DNA of 64,000 nucleotides from the NCBI RefSeq assembly GCF_035989285.1, contig NZ_CP108513.1, positions 10,912,001 to 10,976,000 on the forward strand. The letters run 5' to 3'. Source of the DNA: Streptomyces sp. NBC_01235 (lineage in GTDB: Bacteria; Actinomycetota; Actinomycetes; Streptomycetales; Streptomycetaceae). The notes beneath the pieces are model-generated. The model made no database searches. It saw only the letters and a list, made by a program, of their open reading frames with translations, and was not told where the DNA came from. This document shows, piece after piece, positions 8,875 to 18,248 of the stretch. Within the stretch, counting starts at the first letter, position 1. Each line of letters starts with the position of its first letter. The position numbers and the translations under genes are program-made.

Positions 8875-10308
8875 TTACGGGTTGGTCTCGGACGAGCGTC
8901 GGCGGGCGAGAGCGAGGCTTGTCAGCGTCGTGATCGCCATGGCGCCGATGCCGACCAGCGCCGCGGTGGTGTAGGCGTTGTCGTCGGGGAAGAGGTGGCC
9001 GGGGCCGGTGCCCGCTGCGAGGATCAGGCCGCCGATGGCGCTGCCCAGGGAGTACCCGACGCTGCGGACGACGTAGTTGAAGCTCATGGCGCTCGACGTC
9101 TCGCTCTTGGGGGTGACGGCCAGGATGACGCCGGGCATCGCGGCCGAGAAGCCGCCGACGCCGAAGCCGAGCACGCCCATCGCCGCGAACAGTTCGGCCA
9201 GGTCCGACCGGGCCGCCGCGAACAGGGCGAACCCGCCGCCGACCACGACGGCGCTGCCGGCCAGGAGCAGGGGGTCGGCGATCCGCGTCCGGACCCGCGG
9301 CGTGAGCTTGCCGGCGACGAACCCCAGCACCGAGAACGGGATGAGGACCAGCCCGGCGACGAAGGTCGTCAGCCCGAAGCCGTAGCCGGCGCCGTGCGGC
9401 GTCTGCGCGTACCGGGTGATGAGCGTGAGCAGGAGGTACATGCCGATCCCGCCGACGAACATGGCGAGGTTCGCCCCGGCGACCGCCGGGTGCCGCACCG
9501 CCCGCACATCGACCAGGGGCGTCGTGCTGCGCAGCTCGATGACGGCCCAGACGCAGAGCAGCACCACCGCGACGACGGCGAGGCCCGCCGCCACGGCGAG
9601 GTGCCGGCTCCACAGATTCCGTTCGCCGGCGAGGAACAGCACCAGGAGCAGCGCAGCGGCCAGGACGACCGCGCCTGCCACGTCCACGTGGGCGGAGCGG
9701 CCTTCGGGGGCTTCGGGCATGGAGCGCCACGCGGTCAGGAGGGCGGCGGCGGTGACGACCAGGCCGAGGCCGTAGGCGGCCCGTACCCCGCCGAGCTCGG
9801 CGAGCAGTGCGGCCAGCGGGTAGCCGACGCCGGCCCCGATGATCGAGACCACCGAGATCAGGGCGATCACGGCCGCGCTGCGCTCCTCGGGGAGGTGGTC
9901 CCGGGCCACGCCCATCATCAGCGCCGTCAGCCCGAGCCCGACGCCCTGGGCCGCCCTGCCGGCCAGCAGCCACGCGAACGGCAGCGGCAGCACGGTGAGC
10001 GCGCTGCCGGCGACGACGACCGCCAGCGTGGCGAGGATCGTGGCCCGCCGGTGCGGGCCGGCTCCGAGCCGGCCCAGGACCGGCGTGGCGACGGCGCCGC
10101 TGAGCAGCGCGACGGTCAGCGTCCACTGCGCGCTGCCGAGCGAGACGTGGAACGAGGTCGCCACGCTGGTGATGAGCGGCGTCCCGAGGCTGGCGACCGC
10201 CGCCACGACCAGAGCGATGAACATCAGGGCGGGGACCAGCAGCCGCGCCTCGGAACGCGCCACCGGGGACGCCTTCACCGCCTCCCCGCCGACCGGCTGC
10301 CCGGTCAC
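8875..10308 (-). CDS. MFS drug-efflux transporter, DHA2 (14-TM) type
   Basis: 477 residues with about 14 hydrophobic helices, the size of EmrB/QacA-type proton-coupled exporters. It starts at GTG 10308, which overlaps the upstream marR stop by four bases (GTGA), giving translational coupling. The frame stays open much further upstream, but that part is the arginine-rich shadow of marR. Loop 2-3 has GRLGAGPHRRATIL and helix 5 has the proline/glycine-rich antiporter-like region SIIGAGVGYPLAALL. Probable role: export of a toxic or phenolic compound under control of the linked MarR repressor. Confidence 0.88.
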   Translation of the reverse strand: MTGQPVGGEAVKASPVARSEARLLVPALMFIALVVAAVASLGTPLITSVATSFHVSLGSAQWTLTVALLSGAVATPVLGRLGAGPHRRATILATLAVVVAGSALTVLPLPFAWLLAGRAAQGVGLGLTALMMGVARDHLPEERSAAVIALISVVSIIGAGVGYPLAALLAELGGVRAAYGLGLVVTAAALLTAWRSMPEAPEGRSAHVDVAGAVVLAAALLLVLFLAGERNLWSRHLAVAAGLAVVAVVLLCVWAVIELRSTTPLVDVRAVRHPAVAGANLAMFVGGIGMYLLLTLITRYAQTPHGAGYGFGLTTFVAGLVLIPFSVLGFVAGKLTPRVRTRIADPLLLAGSAVVVGGGFALFAAARSDLAELFAAMGVLGFGVGGFSAAMPGVILAVTPKSETSSAMSFNYVVRSVGYSLGSAIGGLILAAGTGPGHLFPDDNAYTTAALVGIGAMAITTLTSLALARRRSSETNP

Positions 10309-10763
10309 TGCTTCGGCCCTTCGCGGTCCTGGCTTTCGAGCTCTGCCAGATGCTTCAGCGCCGGAAGGGCCGCCACCAGCGCCTCGACCTCGTCGCCGGT
10401 GAGCTCGCCGATCAACCGCTCGAACGCGTGGACGCCCGCCTGGCGCCGCGTCCGGACATAGGAGGCGCCGGCCTCGGTCAGGCACACCAGCGTGACCCGC
10501 TTGTCGGACGCGTCGCCCCGCCGCTCGACCAGGCCGGACTCCTCCATCACCCGGACCAGGGCGGTCATCGCGGGCTGGGTGACGCCCTCGACCGCGGCCA
10601 GATCGGTGATGCGTCGCGGGCCGGTCCGGTCCAGGGTGGCCAGGGTGGCGGCGGACGTCAGGCTCATGTCCCGGGGCAGGCGTCTCGCGGCCCTGGTGGC
10701 CAGGTCGTAGAGGGCTGCCCCGATGGCGGCGGACGCGCCAGGGGCGGTGTCTTGACGACTCAC
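10305..10763 (-). CDS. MarR family transcriptional regulator
   Basis: 152 residues with the MarR winged helix: SLTSAATLATLDRTGPRRIT, then AVEGVTQPAMTALVRVMEES (recognition helix) and the wing RRGDASDKRVTLVCLTEAG. GTG start at 10763. It heads the operon with the DHA2 exporter and DUF1330 protein and very likely represses all three, releasing on binding a phenolic or lipophilic ligand. The AT-rich sequence just upstream (10776-10800) is the likely promoter-operator. Confidence 0.88.
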   Translation of the reverse strand: MSRQDTAPGASAAIGAALYDLATRAARRLPRDMSLTSAATLATLDRTGPRRITDLAAVEGVTQPAMTALVRVMEESGLVERRGDASDKRVTLVCLTEAGASYVRTRRQAGVHAFERLIGELTGDEVEALVAALPALKHLAELESQDREGPKQ

Positions 10764-10775
10764 GCTCGAAGCATA

Positions 10776-10800
10776 GCATTTTTATATTCATAGTTTATGG
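10776..10800 (-). promoter_or_regulatory. Likely promoter/operator of the marR operon
   Basis: A strikingly AT-rich patch in GC-rich surroundings, 13-37 bases upstream of the marR start. It contains the small inverted repeat CATA-GTT-TATG at 10789-10799. A MarR operator here would explain autoregulation. The assignment is positional. Confidence 0.4.
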
Positions 10801-10843
10801 AAATGGCTGGCGCGGGCGCGCGCCGGCCGTCACGCCCGCCGCG

Positions 10844-11320
10844 ATGGAAGTGCTCAGGTCTGATCCGGACCTGAGGTTCGAACTTGCCATCGACACTGTT
10901 TTGGTGGCGTTGCCCAAGTTCCGTGAGCGTCTGGCTGACGGACGTTGGCAGTCGACCCGTAGCCGACTGTCGACCTACTTCGTCGGCGCGCTGGTTCTTG
11001 ACTTCCCGAACATCTACAGGAGTTGGCTCGCAAGGTGGTCCAGGTCGGCGGCGGAAGAGCCCCTGGACCTTCTCGGGGCATTCGACATCGAGAGTCCTCA
11101 GCGCGGTCCTGAATCAACGGTGGAAGCCCGAGATGAGGTGGTCCGGCTCATCGGAACCCTACCGACGAACGTTCGGAAGGGCGTTGCCCTGATGGGCTTT
11201 GGCTACACGATCTCGGAGGCGGCACAGCTCGTCGGCATCAGCGCAAAGGCCTTCGAGTCACGGCTTGGGCGAGTGCGACGCAGGGTGGCCGAGACGCACG
11301 GCCAACGGCCGAGGCTTTAG
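10844..11320 (+). CDS. ECF-like sigma factor, probably N-terminally truncated
   Basis: 158 residues. The N-terminal part (ELAIDTVLVALPKFRERLAD, TYFVGALVLDFPNIYRSW) matches the conserved core of a Streptomyces sigma-70-like family. The C-terminus has a sigma-4-type helix-turn-helix (ISEAAQLVGISAKAFESRLG). Family members carry 50-60 more N-terminal residues, which are absent here: the sequence before 10844 is the marR promoter region. It may therefore be inactive. Divergent from marR, with no obvious anti-sigma partner. Confidence 0.6.
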   Translation: MEVLRSDPDLRFELAIDTVLVALPKFRERLADGRWQSTRSRLSTYFVGALVLDFPNIYRSWLARWSRSAAEEPLDLLGAFDIESPQRGPESTVEARDEVVRLIGTLPTNVRKGVALMGFGYTISEAAQLVGISAKAFESRLGRVRRRVAETHGQRPRL

Positions 11321-11624
11321 CGGTCGGGATCGTTCGAGCCTGTTTCGACTGGAGAGACCGCCTTCTGCGGCCCATGAAGGCTGGCACCGCGGTCTCGGGC
11401 TATGGGTGTCATCAACTACCAAGAGTCACGTCCAGTGCGAGCTGGGGCTGGGCATCTGGAAGGCCCAACGCAACACTCGCAGACTTGACAGGGAAGGGGA
11501 CCTGTCCGTGCTGCCGCCGGAGATGGACCGTCAACATACTGATGCGTGCTGAGCAGGCTGCTTGCGAGGGTGAAGGACTTAAAGGCCGCCTTCGACGGCA
11601 CGTCCCGCACAGCAAGAGGGCAGC
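11321..11624. other. No supported gene
   Basis: Short frames only. One contains a CPCCRRRWTV stretch that looks like a displaced zinc-knuckle fragment but cannot be assigned. The end probably holds the promoter and ribosome binding site (AGAGGG) of the hydrolase at 11625. Confidence 0.4.
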
Positions 11625-12586
11625 ATGTTCACCGTCTCCCCGGTTCTTGAGGCGGCCGCGCAGGCCTTCGCCGACGCGACCGCGCACCCTCCGTTCCTGT
11701 ATGACCTGGGCCCGGTCGAGGGGCAAAAGGTCATGGACGGTGTCCAGGAGGGCGACGTCCCGGCGCCGGAAGCGGACGTGGAGGATCTGACGATCGCGGG
11801 CGGCCCGTCGGGCAAGGTCTCGATCCGCGTCTTCCGCTTGGCCGGTGCCCAGGGCCCCCAGCCCGTGGTCCTGTATCTCCACGGCGCCGCCTGGGTCTTC
11901 GCCCATACCCACAGTGACCGGCTCGTGCGCGAGCTCACCGTACGCGTGCACGCCGCGACGGTCTTCGTCCACCACAGCCTCTCGCCCGAAGCGAAGTACC
12001 TCACGGCCCTTGAAGAGACCTGCGCCGCGCCGCTGTGGATCTCGAAGGAGGGAGCCGCCCACGGGCTCGACCCGGACCGCGTCGCGGTGGTGGGCGATTC
12101 GGTCGGCGGCAACATGGCTGCGGCCACCACGCTCCTGGCCGAGCAGCGTTGCGGCCCCAGGCTCGCGGCGCAGCTGCTGTACCACCCCGTCACCGACGCG
12201 CGTTTCGACACCGTTTCCCACGATCAGTTCGCGAGCGGCTACTACCTCAGCAGCGACGGGATGAAGTGGTTCTGGGACCAGTTGCACGACCCATCCGGCC
12301 GAGCGCGCAGATCACGCCTCCCCACTGCGGGCGCGCCTGGACGAACTGGGCGGGCTGCCACAGGCGCTGGTCATCGTGGCCGAGGCGGACGTTCTGCGCG
12401 AAGGGCGAAGCGTATGCAGCCAAGCTGCGCACCACAGGCGTGCCGACCGCGGCCGGGCGCTATGAGGGCGTCATCCATGACTTCGTCATCCTCAACGCGA
12501 TGAGGGACACCTGCGCCGCCAAGGCCGCGACCCAGCCGGGCGGCGAATTCCTCTACGACGCGCTGCACTCCTGCTGTCCGGGCTGA
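11625..12586 (+). pseudogene. Alpha/beta hydrolase (HSL-like esterase), frameshifted twice
   Basis: Paralogue of the broken hydrolase at 3499-4434. The first frame contains the HGG-like oxyanion motif VVLYLHGAAW and the intact nucleophile elbow VVGDSVGGN. It then reads LLYHPVTDARFD ... DQFASGYYLSSDGMKWFWDQ. Near 12310 the frame shifts to PLRARLDELGGLPQALVIVA and EADVLREG; near 12410 it shifts again to GEAYAAKLRTTGVPTAAGRY, EGVIHDFVILN and the C-terminus. All catalytic elements exist but in three frames. ATG 11625 follows AGAGGG. Confidence 0.8.
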
Positions 12587-12670
12587 CGTCCGTCATCGGG
12601 AATATCTCGGCGACGACGCCGAAGCGGAATAGTCCACTCGCGCAAATACTACGAGAGGGTTGGATTCATC

Positions 12671-13525
12671 ATGACCGAGTTGACGATGACACGCATGCCG
12701 AAAACCACTGTCAAGCAACAATTCGCCCGCTCTTTGGAAACTGATTCCGCGCTCATCGACGTGCTCTCCAAGCTTCCGTATAAGGGCGCCTCGGAATTTC
12801 TTTATCTGGGAATGTGTGTACGTGGAGCAGCCGCGATCTCCCATAACGGGACGGTGGTTTCCCTGGAGCCCGGAGACCTGTTTTTCTGCGACCCCGACCG
12901 GCCTTACCTCGGGCAGTCCGGCGGTGAACGCCAGGTGACGGTCTTCCGCGTGTCCAGGCGCCATCTCGGTGTATCGGAGTCGGACCTGCGCCGCATCGTG
13001 GGGGTTCCGGTGCGGCATGGTGAAGGCGTGGGCGCGCTGGTCTCGGTCATTCTCTCCTGGCTCGCTGTCGAGGAGGAGCTCCACAGGTCGAGGATCGGAG
13101 ATCGGCTCGCTCGCACTGCGGTGGACATCCTCGCCGTGCTCGTCATGGAACTCCTTGCAGAGGAGACCAGACTGGAGACAACCGGCGTATCGGATATCGG
13201 AGCCGAGACCCTGGCACGGATCCGGGCGTTCATCGAAGAGCACCTGATGGATCCGGACCTGTCACCGCAGTCGATCGCGGTTGCGCACCATATCTCTGTC
13301 CGGTACCTGCACAAGCTATTCCAGAACGACGGCACCACGGTGAGCCAGTGGGTGCGGCAGCGTAGACTCGATTTCTGCCGGAAGGATCTGGGCCGGACGT
13401 CATACCGACGGCTGACCGTGGCTGCCGTGGCACAGCGCTGGGGTTTCCGCAGCGCGTCGCATTTCAGCCGGGTGTTCCGCGACGCCTATGGTATGTCCCC
13501 ACGTGAATGGCAGTCATGCGCGTAG
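12671..13525 (+). CDS. AraC family transcriptional regulator
   Basis: 284 residues. The N-terminal half is a cupin-like AraC ligand-binding domain (FLYLGMCVRGAAAISHNGTV, SLEPGDLFFCDPDRPY). The C-terminal 100 residues hold two helix-turn-helix motifs (SPQSIAVAHHISVRYLHKLF and TVAAVAQRWGFRSASHFSRV) ending FRDAYGMSPREWQ. The upstream 60 bases are unusually AT-rich and GAGAGG precedes ATG 12671. An IS5 remnant abuts the stop codon. The broken esterase upstream may have been its target. Confidence 0.9.
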   Translation: MTELTMTRMPKTTVKQQFARSLETDSALIDVLSKLPYKGASEFLYLGMCVRGAAAISHNGTVVSLEPGDLFFCDPDRPYLGQSGGERQVTVFRVSRRHLGVSESDLRRIVGVPVRHGEGVGALVSVILSWLAVEEELHRSRIGDRLARTAVDILAVLVMELLAEETRLETTGVSDIGAETLARIRAFIEEHLMDPDLSPQSIAVAHHISVRYLHKLFQNDGTTVSQWVRQRRLDFCRKDLGRTSYRRLTVAAVAQRWGFRSASHFSRVFRDAYGMSPREWQSCA

Positions 13526-14115
13526 TCGACTTGGGCTCGTCGATCACCAGGGCGAAGATCCTCGACGTTGGCGCGGTCGTCCAGGAGCCGCCCGAGGCCG
13601 TTGGGGACATCGCGGGCGCCGGGCCGTTCAGGACCCGGCGTGTCGTCCTGGGGAGAGGGTGTCGGGCCGCAAGCGGGGACTGGCGACTGGCCGTAGACGT
13701 TCTGGGACTGATCACCGGCGTCGTCGTGCTGGCTGCCTCCGTCCACGACAACACCGCCGGTACCACCCTGCTCGACCAGGCTGCCGAACGGTGTGGGATG
13801 CGCCTGGAGAAGGCTCTGGTGGACCAAGGCTTCAAGGACGAGGTCATCATCCACGGGGCGCTGATGGACATCGACGTCGAGGTCGTCCGCCGCAACCCCG
13901 AAGACCAGGGCAAAGGGTTCGTCCCGCAGCCCAAGCGGTGGGTGGTCGAGCAGGTCAACGGAACATTGATGTTGCATCGCCGCCTGGCCCGCGAGAAGGG
14001 CCACCGCCCCGACACCTCCGCCTCACGCGTCCACTGGGCTTCCGTCGCGAACATGACTCGCCGCCTCACCACACCCGCTCTCACCTGGCGCGACACCCTC
14101 GGGCTGGCCGCGTGA
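13526..14115 (+). pseudogene. IS5-family transposase, 3' part
   Basis: The frame ending at 14115 carries the C-terminal half of an IS5-type DDE transposase: VDVLGLITGVVVLAASVHDN, then AAERCGMRLEKALVDQGFKD, RRNPEDQGKGFVPQPKRWVV, and the family tail with VEQVNGTLMLHRRLAREKGH. The first 50 codons are not convincingly transposase, so the 5' half has been lost or replaced. Confidence 0.75.
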
Positions 14116-14375
14116 ACGTCATCGAGCTCCTGGCAGACCTCCAGGCCCAGCACGACGAGACCACGGCCCGGGCCGGCGAACTACGCGACCAGATCGAGCA
14201 CTTGACCGCTGCCCTCGCCGAGACCGAAGCGCGACTCGCGGACCTGGCCACCACCCGGAAGGTCATCGCTCACGGCGCACTGGCGGAAGGGATACCGCCC
14301 CCGATGCGCTGCCGCCCGGTCGGTGATGTTCTCGGCGAACTGCGACACCGTCACCAGCGCGAGCTGGCCTGGTGA
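14112..14375 (+). CDS. Small coiled-coil passenger protein of the IS5-like element
   Basis: GTG 14112 overlaps the transposase stop by four bases. The 87-residue product starts VNVIELLADLQAQHDETTAR and forms an amphipathic coiled coil through residue ~55 before diverging into a proline/arginine-rich end. Similar short genes follow transposases of this kind in Streptomyces; function unknown. The C-terminus looks truncated. Confidence 0.5.
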   Translation: MNVIELLADLQAQHDETTARAGELRDQIEHLTAALAETEARLADLATTRKVIAHGALAEGIPPPMRCRPVGDVLGELRHRHQRELAW

Positions 14376-14829
14376 TCAGCCCGACCACCCTTTGGCTTCG
14401 AACGCCTCGGCGAACTCCCTGGAGTGGCCCCGCTGAAAGGGCTCACTGGTTCGATCGCCATGTCCGCCCCGCTCTCCGGTTCTGTCGCAGTAAATGCGTA
14501 CACCTCGCCGCGGCGGCTGGAGTGGCCAGCGGCAGGTGGTAATGATCACGGTAGGGGCTCCGCCGCAGTAAATCCGGTATTTACTGCGGCAGCTTGTCCC
14601 GGACACAACTCGAACAAGGTTCTGACCAGGCCGGACACCTGTGCCCCGTCCGGGACAGCCCCCGACCATTGCCGCCCATCTCCGGGTTCATCAACCTGGA
14701 AGACGTGACCGTGATCGTCCTGGCTGAGCACGAAAGCGAACGAGGAGTTACATGGGCCGTGTCCCAGCTGCTCTTGATTCCGGTCCCGGTGAGTCGTTCG
14801 AAGGATGAAACAGGAGTGAAAGGGGAAAC
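14376..14829. other. No supported gene
   Basis: Non-coding on both strands as far as can be judged. The final 15 bases contain the ribosome binding site GAAAGGGG for the secreted protein at 14830. Confidence 0.5.
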
Positions 14830-15261
14830 ATGCGCACACGACACATGCTGACTATCGGTGCTGCCGCTGTGGCACTCATCGGAGGCTTGGCCGTGGTGCC
14901 AGCTGCTGCCAGCTCAAATGCATCAGCTTCAAGCACTGTGGGAGCGCTGGGGAATGACGCCTACGCCGATCTCGTGGAAGGCGGCGAATTCGTAGCTCGC
15001 GGCTACTTCCAGGCAAGTGGCGACAAGTTCATCCTGACCAAGAAGTCGAATCAGACGTACCCTGGCCGTACATACTTAGAGTACAAGTACATCAAGGTCA
15101 ACGGACAACTCCAAGAGGGAACCCATCACGGTGTGTCCACAGTTGGTGTCCCGGTGACCTTCGACCACAACTTCGGCGAGGGGCGGGCGGTTGCGTTCCG
15201 CGTCTGCGTCGAAGACAGTTTCTGGGACCCCTGCTCTGACTGGGCAACCGGCTATGCCTAA
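14830..15261 (+). CDS. Secreted hypothetical protein
   Basis: 143 residues with a textbook Sec signal peptide: basic MRTRHM, hydrophobic core LTIGAAAVALIGGLAVVPAA and a small-residue cleavage region around AAASS. The mature part is a beta-rich domain (FVARGYFQASGDKFILTKKS ... EGRAVAFRVCVEDSFWDPC) with two cysteines near the end (CVEDSFWDPC) that could form a disulfide. I recognise no family; the style is like small secreted Streptomyces proteins. A strong terminator follows. Confidence 0.8.
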   Translation: MRTRHMLTIGAAAVALIGGLAVVPAAASSNASASSTVGALGNDAYADLVEGGEFVARGYFQASGDKFILTKKSNQTYPGRTYLEYKYIKVNGQLQEGTHHGVSTVGVPVTFDHNFGEGRAVAFRVCVEDSFWDPCSDWATGYA

Positions 15262-15286
15262 AACAACCTAGATAACCCGGGCAAGC

Positions 15287-15333
15287 CCAAGGGGCGTCCG
15301 AAGCCGCATCCCATGGCTTCGGATGCCCCTTGG
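15287..15333 (+). terminator. Strong intrinsic-type terminator hairpin
   Basis: Nineteen-base arms 15287-15305 and 15315-15333 pair with a single mismatch around a nine-base loop, 26 bases after the secreted-protein stop. There is no long U tract, which is usual for actinobacterial terminators. Confidence 0.85.
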
Positions 15334-15349
15334 CTATGCGAGGTCAGCG

Positions 15350-15581
15350 GCTCGCCGTGGTGGCGTGGGTAGAGCGCGGACGTGGCACCCCAATCGGCAG
15401 CGGTGTTGTTCTGGGAGTGCCATGAGGACTCCAGAAGGACCACCCGATGGAAGTACGCGTTCAGGGCGACGTCGTACGCGAAAATCGGTGACAGCAGATA
15501 CGGTGTCCCATTCGTGATTCCTGCCTTGTCCAACCAAGAATCCCAGTTCAGAGGCAACCCTGACACTAGGGGTCGTTGCAT
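15350..15581 (-). pseudogene. N-terminal remnant of a tyrosine recombinase
   Basis: Read leftward: LPLNWDSWLDKAGITNGTPY then LLSPIFAYDVALNAYFHRV. This matches the N-terminal region of the large actinobacterial site-specific integrases (W..WL...G..GTPFL.SP...YDV.LN.FF). The catalytic domain is missing; an ISAs1 remnant lies directly beyond. Confidence 0.5.
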
Positions 15582-15589
15582 GATCGGGG

Positions 15590-16389
15590 TTCGTCCGGAT
15601 CGTCGGGCTGGTTCGGAGTCGCGTCGGACGTCCTGGTTCGGGCAAGGCCCTGCGCGGCTCGCGCACCGGCACCACCCCCTACGTCACCCTGCTCGCCGCG
15701 ATGGACCACGCCGGTCACGTCCTGGCCCAGCGCCAGGTCGCCGACAAGAGCGACGAGATCCCCGCCTTCCAGCCCCTGCTGGACAGCATCGACCTGACCG
15801 GCACGGTCATCACCGCCGATGCCCTGCACACCCAGCACGCCCACGGCACCTACCTCCGCACCCGTGGCGCCCACTACATCGCCCAGGTCAAGGCCAACCA
15901 TCCCGGCCTGTTCGACCGCGTCCGCCGCCTGCCCTGGCGCGAGATCACGCTCGACCACCACGACCGCACCCGCGCTCACCACCGCCTGGAAACCGGCGGC
16001 TGAGGACCGTCGCCTTCGCCCACCTCGACGCACGCCAGGCTCTACAAGTCGTGCGCTGGAGGAAGGACTTCACCAGCGGCAAGCTCATCGTCGAACGCGT
16101 CTACCTGATTACCAGCCCGCCGCCGGGCACGGCGACCGGCCCCCAGCTCGCGGCCTGGATCAGAGGACACCGGCACATCGAAAATCTCCTGTACCACGTC
16201 CGCGACCGTACTTTCCGCGAGGACGACTCCAAGATCCACGTCGGCCGCCTCCCGCGCATCATGGCCGGCCTGCGCAACCTCGCCATCGGCGTCCACCGTC
16301 AGGACGGTCCCACCAACATCGCCGCCGCCCTCCGCTACACCGCCCGCGACTGCCGCAGATTGCTGACCGCCCTCGGCCTCACCGGATGA
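15590..16389 (+). pseudogene. ISAs1-family transposase, truncated and frameshifted
   Basis: Two frames give most of an ISAs1-type DDE transposase: TTPYVTLLAAMDHAGHVLAQ, QVADKSDEIPAFQPLLDSID, TGTVITADALHTQHAHGTYL (the second catalytic Asp), then after a shift near 16003 the tail VVRWRKDFTSGKLIVERVYL and IRGHRHIENLLYHVRDRTF ending RRLLTALGLTG. The 5' third is absent. The DDE glutamate (HIEN) is present, but no intact product can be made. Confidence 0.8.
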
Positions 16390-16436
16390 ATCCGAACAGA
16401 CCTCGATCATGCAAGGGACCCTGCCTCCAGACGGCC

Positions 16437-17664
16437 ACCGCTTTCCTGACATATCCTGCGCAGGCTGCTGGCCTCCACGCCGCTGCCGCGCGCCGCTGAC
16501 GGGCGGATCGTCCTTGCCGTCGACGTGAGCAACTGGCTGCGTCCCGACGCCCCCACCAGCCCGGAGCTGCTGTTCTGCCACGTCTACGGGCGGGGCCGCA
16601 GCGAGGATCAGTTCATCCCCGGCTGGCCCTATTCCTTCGTCGCCGCCCTGGAGACGGGACGCACGTCGTGGACGGCCGTGCTGGATGCGATCCGGCTGGG
16701 GCCGTCCCGACGATGCCACCGCGGTGACCGCCACCCAGCTGCGCGAGGTGGTCACCCGGCTGGTGCACGCCGGGCAGTGGCGACCGGGCGACGCGGACAT
16801 CCTCGTCGTCATGGACACCGGCTACGACGTCACCCGCCTCGCCTACGTCCTGGCCGACCTGCCCGTCGAGCTGGTCGGCCGGCTGCGCTCGGACCGGGTC
16901 ATGCTCCGGGATGCCGGACCGCGGCGCTCCACCCCGCGTGGCGGGCAGCCCCGCAAACACGGCGGCGTCCTCACTTTCTCCAAGCCTGAGTCCTGGCACA
17001 CCCCCGACCAGGCCACGACGTGCGACACCACCCGCTACGGCACGGCCGAAGCCCTCGCCTGGACCGAATGCACCCCCGGTTGCAGGCCCGTGGCCCCTGG
17101 CTCGACCACTGCGGTGAACTCCCTTTGATCCACGGCACGTTGATCCGACTGAAGGTCGAGTATCTGCCCGGTGACCGCGACCCCAAGCCGGTGTGGTTGT
17201 GGTCCTCGCGCACCGGCATGACCGGCCAGGACGTCGGTGTCCGCTGGCAGGCGTTCCTCCGCAGATTCGATCTTGAACATACCTTCCGGCTGTTCAAGCA
17301 GACCCTGGGCTGGACCGTCCCCAAGGTCCGCGACCCCGCGACCGCCGGCCTGTGGACCTGGCTGATCAACGCCGTCCATACCCAACTCCGCCTCGCCCGG
17401 CCCCTCGCCGAGGACCTCCGCCGCCCCTGGGAACGGCCGTCCGAGCCGCGCCGGCTCACCCCTGCCCGGGTCTGCCGGGGGTTCCGCCACCTCCGCGTGA
17501 AGACCGCCCGTCCCGCCGACGTGCCCAGATCCTCCAAGCCCGGCCCCGGACGCCCACCCGGCTCGAAGAACCGCAGGCCAGCCCCACGTCACGAGCCTGG
17601 GAAGACCGTGAAACGAATCGAAACCCTCACCGAACACGTCCGCCTGAAACAGCAGCGAGGTTAA
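16437..17664 (+). pseudogene. NF041680-like (IS4/IS701-type) transposase, frameshifted (copy 1)
   Basis: Three frames reconstruct most of a transposase: LAVDVSNWLRPDAPTSPELL, PGWPYSFVAALETGRTSWTA, then (shift near 16700) DADILVVMDTGYDVTRLAYV and VGRLRSDRVMLRDAGPRRST, then (shift near 17065) LIHGTLIRLKVEYLPGDRDP and FDLEHTFRLFKQTLGWTVPK. The last frame runs to a basic tail ending at 17664. The N-terminal ~100 residues are missing at the joint with ISAs1. A diverged second copy lies at 23665-24296 on the other strand. Confidence 0.8.
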
Positions 17665-17673
17665 TGATCAAGC

Positions 17674-18123
17674 TCAGGCGGCGGGCGGCTCGGACGTTGA
17701 GGGCTGCGGCTGTACCCATGACCAGTGGGTCTGCACGATGCGCCATCCGTGGGCCCCGTGCCGGTACACCTCGGTGCAGTTCCAGCGGTAACGGTCGTTG
17801 CCGCCTTCGGAGACGAAGTTGAAGCTGAGGACGGCCAGACCCTCACCCATGACCACCAAAGGTTCGACGAGCTCGAACCGGGCGATGCGGACCAGTCCTC
17901 TGATGCGGTCGTAGTACCTGGTCAGCTCGCCAAGGCCATTGATCCGCCGCTCGATGAACGGATCGAAGTACGTGACGTCTTCATCGCAGATCTGCAGGTA
18001 GCCGTCGGGGTCGCCGGCTCCCCAGCGCCGCAGCGCGGCCGTTTCCATCTCCACGAGTTCGGCGGCCACTTCCTTCGGGTCCGTCCCGCTCCGCCGTGCG
18101 CCCGCCACCCACTGGATCGCCAT
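17674..18123 (-). CDS. NTF2/SnoaL-like protein (DUF4440 type)
   Basis: 149 residues. A helical N-terminus (EVAAELVEMETAALRRWGAG) leads into the cone-shaped NTF2 fold signatures DPDGYLQICDEDVTYFDPFI and GLVRIARFELVEPLVVMGEG, ending YRHGAHGWRIVQTHWSWVQP. Such proteins bind or isomerise small hydrophobic ligands, or act as domains of unknown role; no catalytic residues can be claimed. It is divergent from a GlxA-type regulator with 125 bases between the starts, suggesting that the regulator controls it. Confidence 0.8.
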   Translation of the reverse strand: MAIQWVAGARRSGTDPKEVAAELVEMETAALRRWGAGDPDGYLQICDEDVTYFDPFIERRINGLGELTRYYDRIRGLVRIARFELVEPLVVMGEGLAVLSFNFVSEGGNDRYRWNCTEVYRHGAHGWRIVQTHWSWVQPQPSTSEPPAA

Positions 18124-18248
18124 TTATCCGATTTCCTTCCATGTCTGATCGCCCGTGTCCGTGTGTGACAGGCGCGATGCCCCAGTCTGGCGGTGGCCCG
18201 GCGGGAAGCAGCAGTGGCGAGAATGCCAATCACCGATACGATCTAGTC

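Noticed and set aside
8860..10461. Plus-strand open frame of more than 530 codons
   Set aside because: Asp/Arg/Gly-rich antisense of the MFS transporter and MarR genes, which have clear motifs.
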